A DNA stretch of 64,000 nt, taken from the NCBI RefSeq assembly GCF_028291745.1, contig NZ_JAQGNQ010000083.1, positions 1-64,000 of the forward strand, in the 5' to 3' direction. Origin of the DNA: Ramlibacter sp. GTDB taxonomy: Bacteria; Pseudomonadota; Gammaproteobacteria; Burkholderiales; Burkholderiaceae_C. The translations under genes were made by a program, and so were the position numbers. Below the pieces are notes generated by a model. It searched no databases. It was not told where the DNA came from and saw nothing but the letters and a program-made list of their open reading frames with translations. Below are positions 18,058 to 25,120 of this stretch, in pieces (the stretch's first letter is position 1; the number at the start of each line of letters is the position of its first letter).

Positions 18058-19404
18058 TCAGTGCATGGCGTGCAGGCGCTGCGCGTTAGCGGCGCAAATG
18101 GCGCGGAAACCGGCGCTGATGCGAGCATCCGCTGCTGCGCGCTCCCAGAAGGCGACAGCCGCCGGCCGCGCCGCGTTCCAGGCCTCGCGCTCCGCGGGGA
18201 TGGGCGGCAGCGGGGCGAACTCGCGCTGCGGCAATTCGACCCCGCGCTCGGGCGCGTACAGCATCGGCAGCATGTCGTAGGCGGGCGCGAGCGCAAGTCC
18301 CGGGCGAAACGACAGGTTGCCCTCATGCATGTCGGTGTTGGCGGTCAGCTTGCCGAAATGCCACAGCAGCTCGATGCGCGAACGGGTGATCGCGTCGATC
18401 CAGCCGCGCGCGGCCAGGGCGGCGGCTGCCGCCGTCCAGGGGCCCGGTCCCGCACCGACCACCCCGGCGTTGAGCGACCCCCAGGAGCACAGGGGCGAGC
18501 GGCCGTGTGCGCCGTGGCGGTCGAACCGAATGACTTCCAGAAAGGTGCGGCCGCCGGCCTGGCGCACGCGGCTCGCCGCCGCCTCCACTTGCAGCCGCTC
18601 GCGCATCACCTCGCCGGCCAGGTGCTCGCACACCAGCAGGTCCGACCAGCGCTGCGTGCCCGCGGAGACATCGGAGCCGCAGAACTTCACCAGCACGTGC
18701 ACGATCTGCCCCTGGATCCTGCGCACCGCGGTGAACTTGGGGAAGTCGCCGCCGGCGGACGATCCGGGGATGCCTTGGGCCATGGCCGCCTGCGCAAGGG
18801 CAGGGTAGGCTGCATCGACCTGGTCGTCCTCGATGGCGTCAACTGGCTGCTGGGTGAGGGCCAGCCACGTGCGCAGCGCCGTCTCTCCGAGGACGTAGCA
18901 GCCCGGCACATCCACGCCGGCAATGGACAGGACGTACAGGATGTCATCGTCCGACCACTGCGCGGGGTCCTCCGGCACCTGCATCAGCGCCGCGTTGGCG
19001 CGCGCGAAGTGGCGGCCGAGGAATCCCTGAGGGCGCATGTCATAGAGCATGTAGGGGATGCCGTCGAACCAGCCCTGGGCCATGTCCTCGTCCAGGGGCC
19101 AGCCAAGCTGCTGCCGGACCTGCAGCGCCGTGCCGTCGGCGAGCGGAACCAGGCTGGCCAGCTCTTGAGCTTCTCCGGTCTCGCTGATGCAGTAGACGGG
19201 CAACTCCAGCCGGGCGCCGCGGATGGCGCGGGTGGCCGCGTAGGTGGTGCGGCGCGCCCGCCCCATGGACAGCACCTGTGGACCCAGCGCCTGGACGTAC
19301 CGCATGAGCGTGGCGCGGCTGATGCCCAGGCGCTCCACCAGAGCACCGGCGCTCTGCCGGCCAGCAATGCGCAGGGTGCGCAGCACATCGTCAGGGGTGG
19401 GCAT
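18058..19404 (-). CDS. HipA-family kinase-like toxin, YjjJ type
   Basis: A 448-residue HipA-superfamily protein with its own N-terminal DNA-binding module, as in E. coli YjjJ. Residues 1-60 are a helix-turn-helix (DVLRTLRIAGRQSAGALVER, then ISRATLMRYVQAL). The HipA kinase fold follows: FLEVIRFDRHG contains the conserved lobe, and GKLTANTDMHEGNLSF (about residue 355) carries the catalytic Asp-His-x-x-Asn loop. LALAPAYDMLPML has the metal-binding Asp. No hipB antitoxin precedes it; the built-in HTH probably autoregulates at the repeats 19410-19500. ATG 19404 is chosen because the HTH starts there, though the frame is open further upstream. It may act on a tRNA synthetase or other target; this is unknown. 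Confidence 0.78.
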   Translation of the reverse strand: MPTPDDVLRTLRIAGRQSAGALVERLGISRATLMRYVQALGPQVLSMGRARRTTYAATRAIRGARLELPVYCISETGEAQELASLVPLADGTALQVRQQLGWPLDEDMAQGWFDGIPYMLYDMRPQGFLGRHFARANAALMQVPEDPAQWSDDDILYVLSIAGVDVPGCYVLGETALRTWLALTQQPVDAIEDDQVDAAYPALAQAAMAQGIPGSSAGGDFPKFTAVRRIQGQIVHVLVKFCGSDVSAGTQRWSDLLVCEHLAGEVMRERLQVEAAASRVRQAGGRTFLEVIRFDRHGAHGRSPLCSWGSLNAGVVGAGPGPWTAAAAALAARGWIDAITRSRIELLWHFGKLTANTDMHEGNLSFRPGLALAPAYDMLPMLYAPERGVELPQREFAPLPPIPAEREAWNAARPAAVAFWERAAADARISAGFRAICAANAQRLHAMH

Positions 19405-19409
19405 TTCAG

Positions 19410-19500
19410 TGAAACGATTGATGCGTCGACGAAAACTGGCCTTTTGCGAGTGGAGTCTACCGCGCTCAGGTCGAACCGTGAAACGATTAATGAAACGATC
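19410..19500. repeat. Direct repeats upstream of the hipA-like gene, likely operator
   Basis: On the minus strand CAT(T/C)AATCGTTTCA occurs at 19410-19423 and 19479-19492, and a further CGTTTCA copy at 19491-19499 is joined to the second. The first copy ends 6 bases before the start codon at 19404. Spaced identical boxes right at the promoter suit autoregulation by the gene's own HTH. Confidence 0.55.
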
Positions 19501-20056
19501 TAAAGAACGTCGCACGACCGCGCCTGATCTGGCCGCGCTGTTCTTTTTCTGCTGTAATACGATCTGTAGCACGCCGTACAGCTGCGGCAATGTTCACCTT
19601 GCGCACCCCGTTCGAGCGGGCCCGCTGAACCAGCTACGTGCAGGCGCGCCAGGGGCGGCCTGCGAGCGGGGAGGACCATGCCCAGTCCGCCCGGACGGTG
19701 GATGTCATCGTCCATGCGCGAAGTAGCGACGGGCGCGGGCGCGACGTTCTCGAGCGGATGCAGTTTTCGGCCCTCACGCTGGCCTCCGGCATCCGGCTCG
19801 AGCCGCAGGCGGTCGAACGCGGCCGGCCGTTCCGCGGCAGCCAGCGGGTCGTGGGCTCCGACGGACAGGCCCGGCCGCAGGAGCGCTGTCTCGGGACGTC
19901 GCCTATCGGTTCCGGCTGGAGGCAGCCGATCCCGGGCCTTCGTCCTTCGAAATGACCGACGGCAGCGGGCGCCGCTACCGCGTGGAGCTTGACCTGTCGG
20001 CGTACCGGTGAGCGTTTCGCCCGTTCGTGACCCTGGACGCTCTTAATCCCGCATTC
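19501..20056. other. 556-base stretch, probably coding debris
   Basis: No intact gene is recognised. On the + strand one frame reads VIVHARSSDGRGRDVLERMQ and onward to about 19880. Another continues protein-like from about 19890 (LSRDVAYRFRLEAADPG, then YRVELDLSAYR) to a stop at 20009-20011. The change of frame suggests the end of a decayed gene of unknown family. The promoter of the operon starting at 20057 should lie in its last part. Confidence 0.35.
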
Positions 20057-20725
20057 ATGTCGAGGCACGAGCATTCGCGCTCCACAGGCAGCCCAGGAGC
20101 TCAGCGCATGTTCATTGCCCCATCCTCGTCCCCGTGGCTGGCCACGCACACGGCCGGCGATCCGTGCCGCCTCGAGGTCGAAGACTTCATCCGCGGCGTC
20201 TATGCCCACCGCTTCGGCGCTGCGTTGCCGTCCCTCGCGCCAGTGCTCGTGACACTGCGCGACCGAAGCGGCATCCTGGCAGCTGCCGGCTACCGCCCTG
20301 CCGCCGAGGAGCCGCTGTTCCTCGAACGCTATCTCGCGCAGCCGGTCGAGGCTATGCTGGCGCCGCACCCGCAGGCACCGGCCCGCCGCCGCAGCATCGT
20401 GGAGGTCGGCCACCTCGCCGCGCGCAAGGCCGGCGAAGGCCGACGCCTGATCCTGCTGCTCGGGCCGCACCTCGCCCAGCACGGCTTCCAGTGGGTGGCC
20501 ACCACGGTCACGCAGGAACTTCGACACCTGCTCGTTCGCCTCGGGCTCACACCCATGACACTCGGCCTCGCCGATCCGCGTGCGCTCGGTGAGCAGGCCA
20601 CGCTCTGGGGCAGCTACTACCGGCACCAACCGGTCGTCGTCGGCGGCTACCTGCCTCAGGTGCTGCAGCAGTTCCAAGCTCGCATCCCGGGTTCCAGGAC
20701 CACCTCGCATGCCCATGCCGACTGA
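20057..20725 (+). CDS. Thermostable hemolysin-family protein
   Basis: About 222 residues of the family named after a Vibrio thermostable hemolysin, whose fold resembles GNAT acyltransferases. Seen motifs are EVEDFIRGVYAHRFGA, GILAAAGYRPAAEEPLFLE, RRSIVEVGHLAARKAGEG and a C-terminal WGSYYRHQPVVVGG. The family name does not establish haemolysis; in many Proteobacteria its gene stands next to an acyl-activating ligase, a TenA/heme-oxygenase-like protein and a dehydrogenase, as here. The likely role is an acyl transfer or carrier step on a fatty-acid-like substrate (inference). ATG 20057 is chosen; ATG 20108 and GTG 20027 are alternatives. It overlaps the ligase start by 17 bases and opens the operon. 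Confidence 0.75.
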   Translation: MSRHEHSRSTGSPGAQRMFIAPSSSPWLATHTAGDPCRLEVEDFIRGVYAHRFGAALPSLAPVLVTLRDRSGILAAAGYRPAAEEPLFLERYLAQPVEAMLAPHPQAPARRRSIVEVGHLAARKAGEGRRLILLLGPHLAQHGFQWVATTVTQELRHLLVRLGLTPMTLGLADPRALGEQATLWGSYYRHQPVVVGGYLPQVLQQFQARIPGSRTTSHAHAD

Positions 20726-22916
20726 ACTCTCCCACGGTACCGAGCCGGGTGTGACACCTGGGTCCATTGCGCTCGAAGACGGCCAGCGTGCATGGACATT
20801 GGAGGCCTTGAAGCTCGAGGTCAGCGATCTCGCCGCGCGACTGGAACGCGATGGTGCGCGAGTGGTGGCCACGCTCCTGGACAATTCTCCAGCCTGGATC
20901 GTGGCGGATCGCGCCGCCGCTGCCGCGGGGCTCGTGCACGTCCCGTTGCCGCTGTTCTTCACGCCGCAGCAAATCAGCCATGCGCTGCAAGCTGCCGGTG
21001 TCGATACGGTACTCACGCTGCCGCGTGCCGCGGCGCAATGGCCGCAACTGCCGTCGCAGGCCTGCAGCGTGGCGGGCCAGGAGCTCGCCCTGGTCCGCGT
21101 TCCTTCGCAACCGGTGGCGATGCCCGCCAACACGTCCAAGGTGACCTTCACCTCGGGAACGACGGGCGCCCCCAAGGGCGTCTGCCTCACCGAGGCCGGA
21201 ATGCGGCGCGTGGCCGCGGGACTGCTCGCGGCGCTGGAGCCGCTCGGCATCCGCCGGCACCTGTGCGCGCTGCCGTTTGCGGTGCTGCTGGAAAACATCG
21301 CCGGCGTGCTGGCGCCGCTGGCGCGTGGCGTCACGTGCATCGCGCTCCCGCTCGCCCAGGTCGGCTTGCGTGGCTCATCCAGCTTCGATGCCGCGGGCCT
21401 CCATGCCGCAGTCCTGCAGCACCGGCCGAACAGCATCATCCTGCTGCCGCAGATGTTGCGAGCGTGGGCGGACCACTTGCAGCAATCCGGCCAACGCGCA
21501 CCGGAATGCCTGCGCTTCGTCGCAGTGGGTGGCTCGGCCGTGGGCAGGCCTCTGCTCGCACGCGCATGGTCGCTCGGCATCCCGGCCTACGAGGGCTACG
21601 GCCTGTCCGAAGGAGGCTCGGTGCAGACGCTCAACCTGCCGGGCGCCCACAGGCTTGGCAGCGCCGGCCAGCCGCTGCCGCAAGCACTGGTACGCATCGG
21701 AGCGGAGGATGAAATCGAGATTGGCGGCAGCCTGTTCGCGGGATACCTGGGAGATTCCACGCCCGTGCCCGCGTGGTGGCCCACGGGTGACTTGGGGTCC
21801 ATTGCCGCCGACGGTTTCCTGCACGTCCGCGGCCGCCGTGACCACGTCCTGATCACCGGCTACGGCCGCAACGTCTCACCCGAATGGGTGGAGACCGCGT
21901 TGCGCAGCGAGAGTGCCATCGCGCAAGCGGTGGTGCTGGGGGACGGACAGCCGGGACTCGGCGCCGTCCTCTGGCCGGCGCACGCCGACGCAAGCGATGA
22001 GCAACTGCAGCAGGCAGTGGACGCAGCCAACGGCACGCTGCCGGATTACGCGCGCATTGGCCCGTGGGTGCGCGCCAGGGCCGCCTTCGACTTCGCCAGC
22101 GGCATGGCCACCGCGAATGGCCGGCCCCAGCGCGCAGCCGTCCTGGTTGCGCATGCGTCGGAGCTGGGCTTCGGCGTGCCCCCCCCGAGCACCCCATCCC
22201 AGGAGATCTCCATGACTTTCTACGAGCGTCTCGTCGCGGAAACAGCCGATGCCCGCCAGGGCCTGCTGGGAGCCGCCATCATCCAGGCCTGCCTGCGCGG
22301 CGAGGTCTCGTTGCCAAGTTACCTGGCATTCCTGCGCGAAGCGTTCCACCACGTACGCCACACCGTGCCTCTGATGCACGCCTGCCAGGCGGCGCTGCCG
22401 GTTCGCAACCGGTGGCTGGAAGAGCCGCTCGACGAGTACGTGCAGGAAGAAATCGGCCATGAGCAGTGGATCCTCGACGACATCGCGGCGGCGGGAGGTG
22501 ACGTGGCCGTCGTGCGCGCCGGCCCGCCTGATCTTGCGACCGAACTGATGGTGGCCTATGCCTACGACACGATCGTCCGCCGGAACCCCCTGGGGTTCTT
22601 CGGGATGGTGTACGTGCTGGAAGGCACCAGCGTGTCGCTGGCGCTGATGGCTGCCGACCGGATCCAGAAGGCGCTGCAATTGCCCGATCGCGCCTTCACC
22701 TACCTGCGCTCCCACGGCACGCTGGACAACGAGCATGTCGGCTCGTTCGCGCTGCTGATGAACCGCATCCAAGACCCGCGTGACCAGGCCGACATCATCC
22801 ATGCTGCCCGGGCCTTCTTCAAGCTCTATGGCGACGTGTTCCGCAGCCTGCCGCTTGCCGGCACTGGTGCCCTTCCGACGATGCCTGACCGCGCCGCCGC
22901 TGGAGCTCCCGCATGA
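20709..22916 (+). CDS. Acyl/aryl-AMP ligase fused in frame to a heme-oxygenase-like di-iron oxidase
   Basis: One frame of 735 residues. Residues 1-490 are an ANL adenylating enzyme: P-loop TFTSGTTGAPKGVCL, A5 AYEGYGLSEGG, A7 WPTGDLG, A8 RGRRDHVLITGYGRNVSP. The usual A10 lysine (GKxxR) appears as NGRPQR, so an Arg stands in its place. It should activate a carboxylic acid as acyl-AMP for thioester or amide formation. After a short linker (PPPSTPSQEIS) residues 502-735 form the di-iron domain described at 22212. The linker is encoded by a run of eight C; with seven C the ligase would end at a TGA overlapping ATG 22212 (ATGA), the spacing used by the neighbouring genes. Fusion, frameshift or sequence error remain possible. 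Confidence 0.8.
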   Translation: MPMPTELSHGTEPGVTPGSIALEDGQRAWTLEALKLEVSDLAARLERDGARVVATLLDNSPAWIVADRAAAAAGLVHVPLPLFFTPQQISHALQAAGVDTVLTLPRAAAQWPQLPSQACSVAGQELALVRVPSQPVAMPANTSKVTFTSGTTGAPKGVCLTEAGMRRVAAGLLAALEPLGIRRHLCALPFAVLLENIAGVLAPLARGVTCIALPLAQVGLRGSSSFDAAGLHAAVLQHRPNSIILLPQMLRAWADHLQQSGQRAPECLRFVAVGGSAVGRPLLARAWSLGIPAYEGYGLSEGGSVQTLNLPGAHRLGSAGQPLPQALVRIGAEDEIEIGGSLFAGYLGDSTPVPAWWPTGDLGSIAADGFLHVRGRRDHVLITGYGRNVSPEWVETALRSESAIAQAVVLGDGQPGLGAVLWPAHADASDEQLQQAVDAANGTLPDYARIGPWVRARAAFDFASGMATANGRPQRAAVLVAHASELGFGVPPPSTPSQEISMTFYERLVAETADARQGLLGAAIIQACLRGEVSLPSYLAFLREAFHHVRHTVPLMHACQAALPVRNRWLEEPLDEYVQEEIGHEQWILDDIAAAGGDVAVVRAGPPDLATELMVAYAYDTIVRRNPLGFFGMVYVLEGTSVSLALMAADRIQKALQLPDRAFTYLRSHGTLDNEHVGSFALLMNRIQDPRDQADIIHAARAFFKLYGDVFRSLPLAGTGALPTMPDRAAAGAPA
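22179..22186 (+). repeat. C8 homopolymer at the ligase/oxidase boundary
   Basis: Eight consecutive C at 22179-22186. With the tract as given, ligase and oxidase are one protein. Removing one C gives a ligase stop as CCATGA, exactly over the oxidase ATG 22212. Such tracts slip during replication and are also prone to sequencing error. Confidence 0.7.
22212..22916 (+). CDS. TenA/heme-oxygenase-like di-iron oxidase domain (internal start)
   Basis: The C-terminal 234 residues of the fused frame, beginnable at ATG 22212 with AGGAG seven bases upstream. It is an all-helical protein with metal-ligand pattern: His in HHVRHT, Glu-x-x-His in EEIGHEQWILDD, Glu in YVLEG, and Asp-x-Glu-His in LDNEHVGSF. 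That is the signature of heme-oxygenase-like di-iron oxidases, a superfamily containing UndA (fatty acid to 1-alkene) and BesC. It probably oxidises the acid or acyl group activated by the ligase part; the exact reaction is unknown. Older annotation would call it TenA family. It overlaps the next gene by ATGA. Confidence 0.72.
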   Translation: MTFYERLVAETADARQGLLGAAIIQACLRGEVSLPSYLAFLREAFHHVRHTVPLMHACQAALPVRNRWLEEPLDEYVQEEIGHEQWILDDIAAAGGDVAVVRAGPPDLATELMVAYAYDTIVRRNPLGFFGMVYVLEGTSVSLALMAADRIQKALQLPDRAFTYLRSHGTLDNEHVGSFALLMNRIQDPRDQADIIHAARAFFKLYGDVFRSLPLAGTGALPTMPDRAAAGAPA

Positions 22917-23725
22917 AGCTCACCGAAGCACGGGTCCTGCTGACGGGCGCAGCGGGGGGCATCGGTGCGGCCAGCGCGCACGCGCTGCTGGCGGCCGGCG
23001 CCTGCGTCCTGCTGACGGGCCGTGACTCGGCTCGGCTCGAGCAGCTGGCGCAGTCGCTGCAGCAGGCGCATGCGGCGCCGGCGCGCGTCGAATGGTTCGC
23101 CGGCGATCTGCTCACCGACACGGGCGTCGCCGACCTGGCAACGCGGGCTGCCCGGTGGCAATGCAACGTCCTGCTCCACAACGCCGGCGTAGGCTTGTTC
23201 GGGCAGTTCGAGCACGCGTCTGCCGACGCGATCGAGCAGGTGCTCGCGACGAACCTGCTCGCTCCCATGCTTCTCACGCGCGCGCTGCTGCCGCACCTGC
23301 GAGCCCAGGCTTCAGCGCGCGTGGTCTGCGTCGGTTCGGTGCTGGGCGGCCTCGGCCTGCCGGGGTACGCCGTGTACTCGGCCAGCAAGTTCGGCCTGCG
23401 CGGTTTCGCCGAAGCGTTGCGGCGCGAACTGGGCAAGGGTCCGCTGCGCGTGCAGTACCTCGGGCCGCGCAGCACGAAGACCGCTCTCAATTCGGCCAGT
23501 GCCGAGGCTTTCAACCGGGCGACCGGGACCGCATCGGATCCGCCCGAGACGGTCGCCAGCGCGCTGGTGGACCTGCTGCGCTCGGGACAGCCGGAGCGCT
23601 TCCTGGGCGTTCCGGAAAGGTTCGCGGTACGCATGAACGGCTGCGCACCCGCGCTCCTGGATGGTGCCTTCTCCAGCCACCGAGAACACCTGCTTCACCC
23701 GCAGGTCCAAGCCGCAGCCGAATGA
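22913..23725 (+). CDS. Short-chain dehydrogenase/reductase
   Basis: A classical SDR of 270 residues with the cofactor loop LLTGAAGGIGAASA, the NAG strand LLHNAGVGLFGQ, a Ser in VCVGSVLGGLGLPG and the catalytic YSASK. GRDSARLEQL after the first fold unit, with Arg after the second strand, suggests NADP. It would reduce a keto group or oxidise an alcohol on the product of the ligase/oxidase. Start ATG 22913 overlaps the oxidase stop, and its own stop overlaps the next ATG, so it is coupled into the operon. The substrate is not determinable from sequence. Confidence 0.88.
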   Translation: MKLTEARVLLTGAAGGIGAASAHALLAAGACVLLTGRDSARLEQLAQSLQQAHAAPARVEWFAGDLLTDTGVADLATRAARWQCNVLLHNAGVGLFGQFEHASADAIEQVLATNLLAPMLLTRALLPHLRAQASARVVCVGSVLGGLGLPGYAVYSASKFGLRGFAEALRRELGKGPLRVQYLGPRSTKTALNSASAEAFNRATGTASDPPETVASALVDLLRSGQPERFLGVPERFAVRMNGCAPALLDGAFSSHREHLLHPQVQAAAE

Positions 23726-24432
23726 TGTTCCACACCCAACTTCCAAAGACGCCCCGCATGCACCGATCGGTCCTCCTCACTGGCGCGCCCAGCCGCCGCA
23801 CGGCGCTGGGCCATGTCTGCGCGGTGCTCTGCGCAGCCTGCAGCTTCGCTGCCATCGCCGACCCGGCCCAGGACGCGGTCACCGGCCTGCAGCATGAATG
23901 GGAGGTGATCCGCTATCAGGAACCAGCGGCGGAGCGCGAGAAACGCTTCGCATCGCTGGCCGCCAAGGCCCGCCAGGTCACCAGCGCCAGCCCCGGACGC
24001 GCCGAGCCGCTGGTCTGGGAAGGCATCATCCTCAGCTCGTGGGCCGGCGAAAAGGGCGGCCTCGGCGGCCTCGACCTGGTACGGCAGGCCAAGCGGCTGT
24101 TCGAGCAGGCCATCGCGATCGATGGTGAGGTCCTGAACGGCTCGGCGTACGACAGCCTCGGTGTGCTCTACTACAGGGTCCCGGGCTGGCCTATCGGCTT
24201 CGGTGACAAGGACAAGGCGCGCGAACTGCTGCAGAAGAGCCTTGCCATCGATCCGCAGGGAATCGATGCGAACTTCTTCTACGCCGAATATCTGATGCAG
24301 ACCAGACAGTCCGATCCGCTGCCTTACCTCGAGAAGGCCCTGAGAGCCCCGCCGCGCCCCGGCCGCGAGATTGCCGACGCCGGCCGGCGCCACGAAGTGC
24401 GCGCCCTCATGGACGCGATCAAGGCCAGGTAG
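23722..24432 (+). CDS. Exported TPR-like protein (paralogue 1)
   Basis: About 236 residues. ATG 23722 overlaps the SDR stop; ATG 23725 or 23758 are alternatives, the last directly preceding a signal peptide (HRSVLLTGAPSRRTALGHVC, cleavage near FAAIA-DPAQ). The mature part is helical, with TPR-like pairs: KRLFEQAIAIDGEVLNGSAY, ARELLQKSLAIDPQGIDANF and PYLEKALRAPPRPG. It closely resembles the protein at 26459-27160, sharing HEWEV.RYQ, GRAEPLVWEG, LGVLYYRVP.WP and the EIAD/QVADAGRR end. The two copies flank a two-component system. A periplasmic sensing or scaffold role is inferred. Confidence 0.75.
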   Translation: MMFHTQLPKTPRMHRSVLLTGAPSRRTALGHVCAVLCAACSFAAIADPAQDAVTGLQHEWEVIRYQEPAAEREKRFASLAAKARQVTSASPGRAEPLVWEGIILSSWAGEKGGLGGLDLVRQAKRLFEQAIAIDGEVLNGSAYDSLGVLYYRVPGWPIGFGDKDKARELLQKSLAIDPQGIDANFFYAEYLMQTRQSDPLPYLEKALRAPPRPGREIADAGRRHEVRALMDAIKAR

Positions 24433-24445
24433 CCGACGCCCGGCC

Positions 24446-25120
24446 ATGCGCTTGCTGATCGTGGAGGACGATCCTCTGCTCGGAGATGCCCTCGCCACCG
24501 GGCTGCAACAGCTCGATCACGTGGTGGACTGGTTTGGCGACGGCGCGCAAGCCGACGCCGCGATCAGCCACACGGAATACGACGCGGTCGTCCTTGACCT
24601 GGGCCTGCCCGGCCGCGACGGCGCGACCTGGCTGGCACGCTGGCGAGCGAACGGGCTCACGCTGCCGGTTCTCATCCTCACCGCGCGGGACGCGGTGGAA
24701 CAGCGCATCGCGGGGCTGGACCTGGGCGCCGACGAATATCTGGTGAAACCGGTCGGCGTGGACGAACTCGCGGCGCACTTGCGTGCCCTCGTGCGCCGCG
24801 CCGCCGGCCGCGTGCAGGCCGTGTGGCGCCATGGGCCACTGGCGTACGACCCCGCGCACAAGACCGTCAGCTGGCGCGGGCGCAACATCGAGCTGACCAG
24901 CCGGGAGATGGCGCTGCTGGAGGCACTCCTCAGTCAGCCCCAGCGCGTGATGTCGCGCGCCCATCTGCAAGAGCGCCTGTACGACTGGAACGGCAGCGAG
25001 CCCGAGAGCAACACGGTCGACGTCTACGTGCACCATCTGCGCCGGAAGATCCACCCCGGCATCGTGCGCACGATCCGCGGGGTGGGCTACGCGCTCGGCC
25101 CCGGCGAGGCCGCTTCGTGA
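24446..25120 (+). CDS. OmpR/PhoB-type response regulator (QseB-like)
   Basis: 224 residues. The receiver domain has MRLLIVEDDPLLG (acidic pocket), the phosphorylated Asp in AVVLDLGLPGRDG (about D51), Thr in LILTARD and Lys in EYLVKPVG. The winged-helix output is LTSREMALLEALLSQPQRVM, then VDVYVHHLRRKI and IRTIRGVGYAL. It should activate or repress transcription when phosphorylated by the overlapping histidine kinase. Thirteen bases follow the TPR gene. Position at the end of the acyl-ligase operon suggests control of that operon. Confidence 0.9.
   Translation: MRLLIVEDDPLLGDALATGLQQLDHVVDWFGDGAQADAAISHTEYDAVVLDLGLPGRDGATWLARWRANGLTLPVLILTARDAVEQRIAGLDLGADEYLVKPVGVDELAAHLRALVRRAAGRVQAVWRHGPLAYDPAHKTVSWRGRNIELTSREMALLEALLSQPQRVMSRAHLQERLYDWNGSEPESNTVDVYVHHLRRKIHPGIVRTIRGVGYALGPGEAAS

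Noticed and set aside
19410-19500. Possible CRISPR-like repeats
   Set aside because: Only two full copies with one partial, no regular spacers and no cas genes; an operator explains them better.
20057-20725. Reading the thermostable-hemolysin-family gene as a true haemolysin
   Set aside because: The name derives from one Vibrio protein; there is no signal peptide and the gene is embedded in a metabolic operon.
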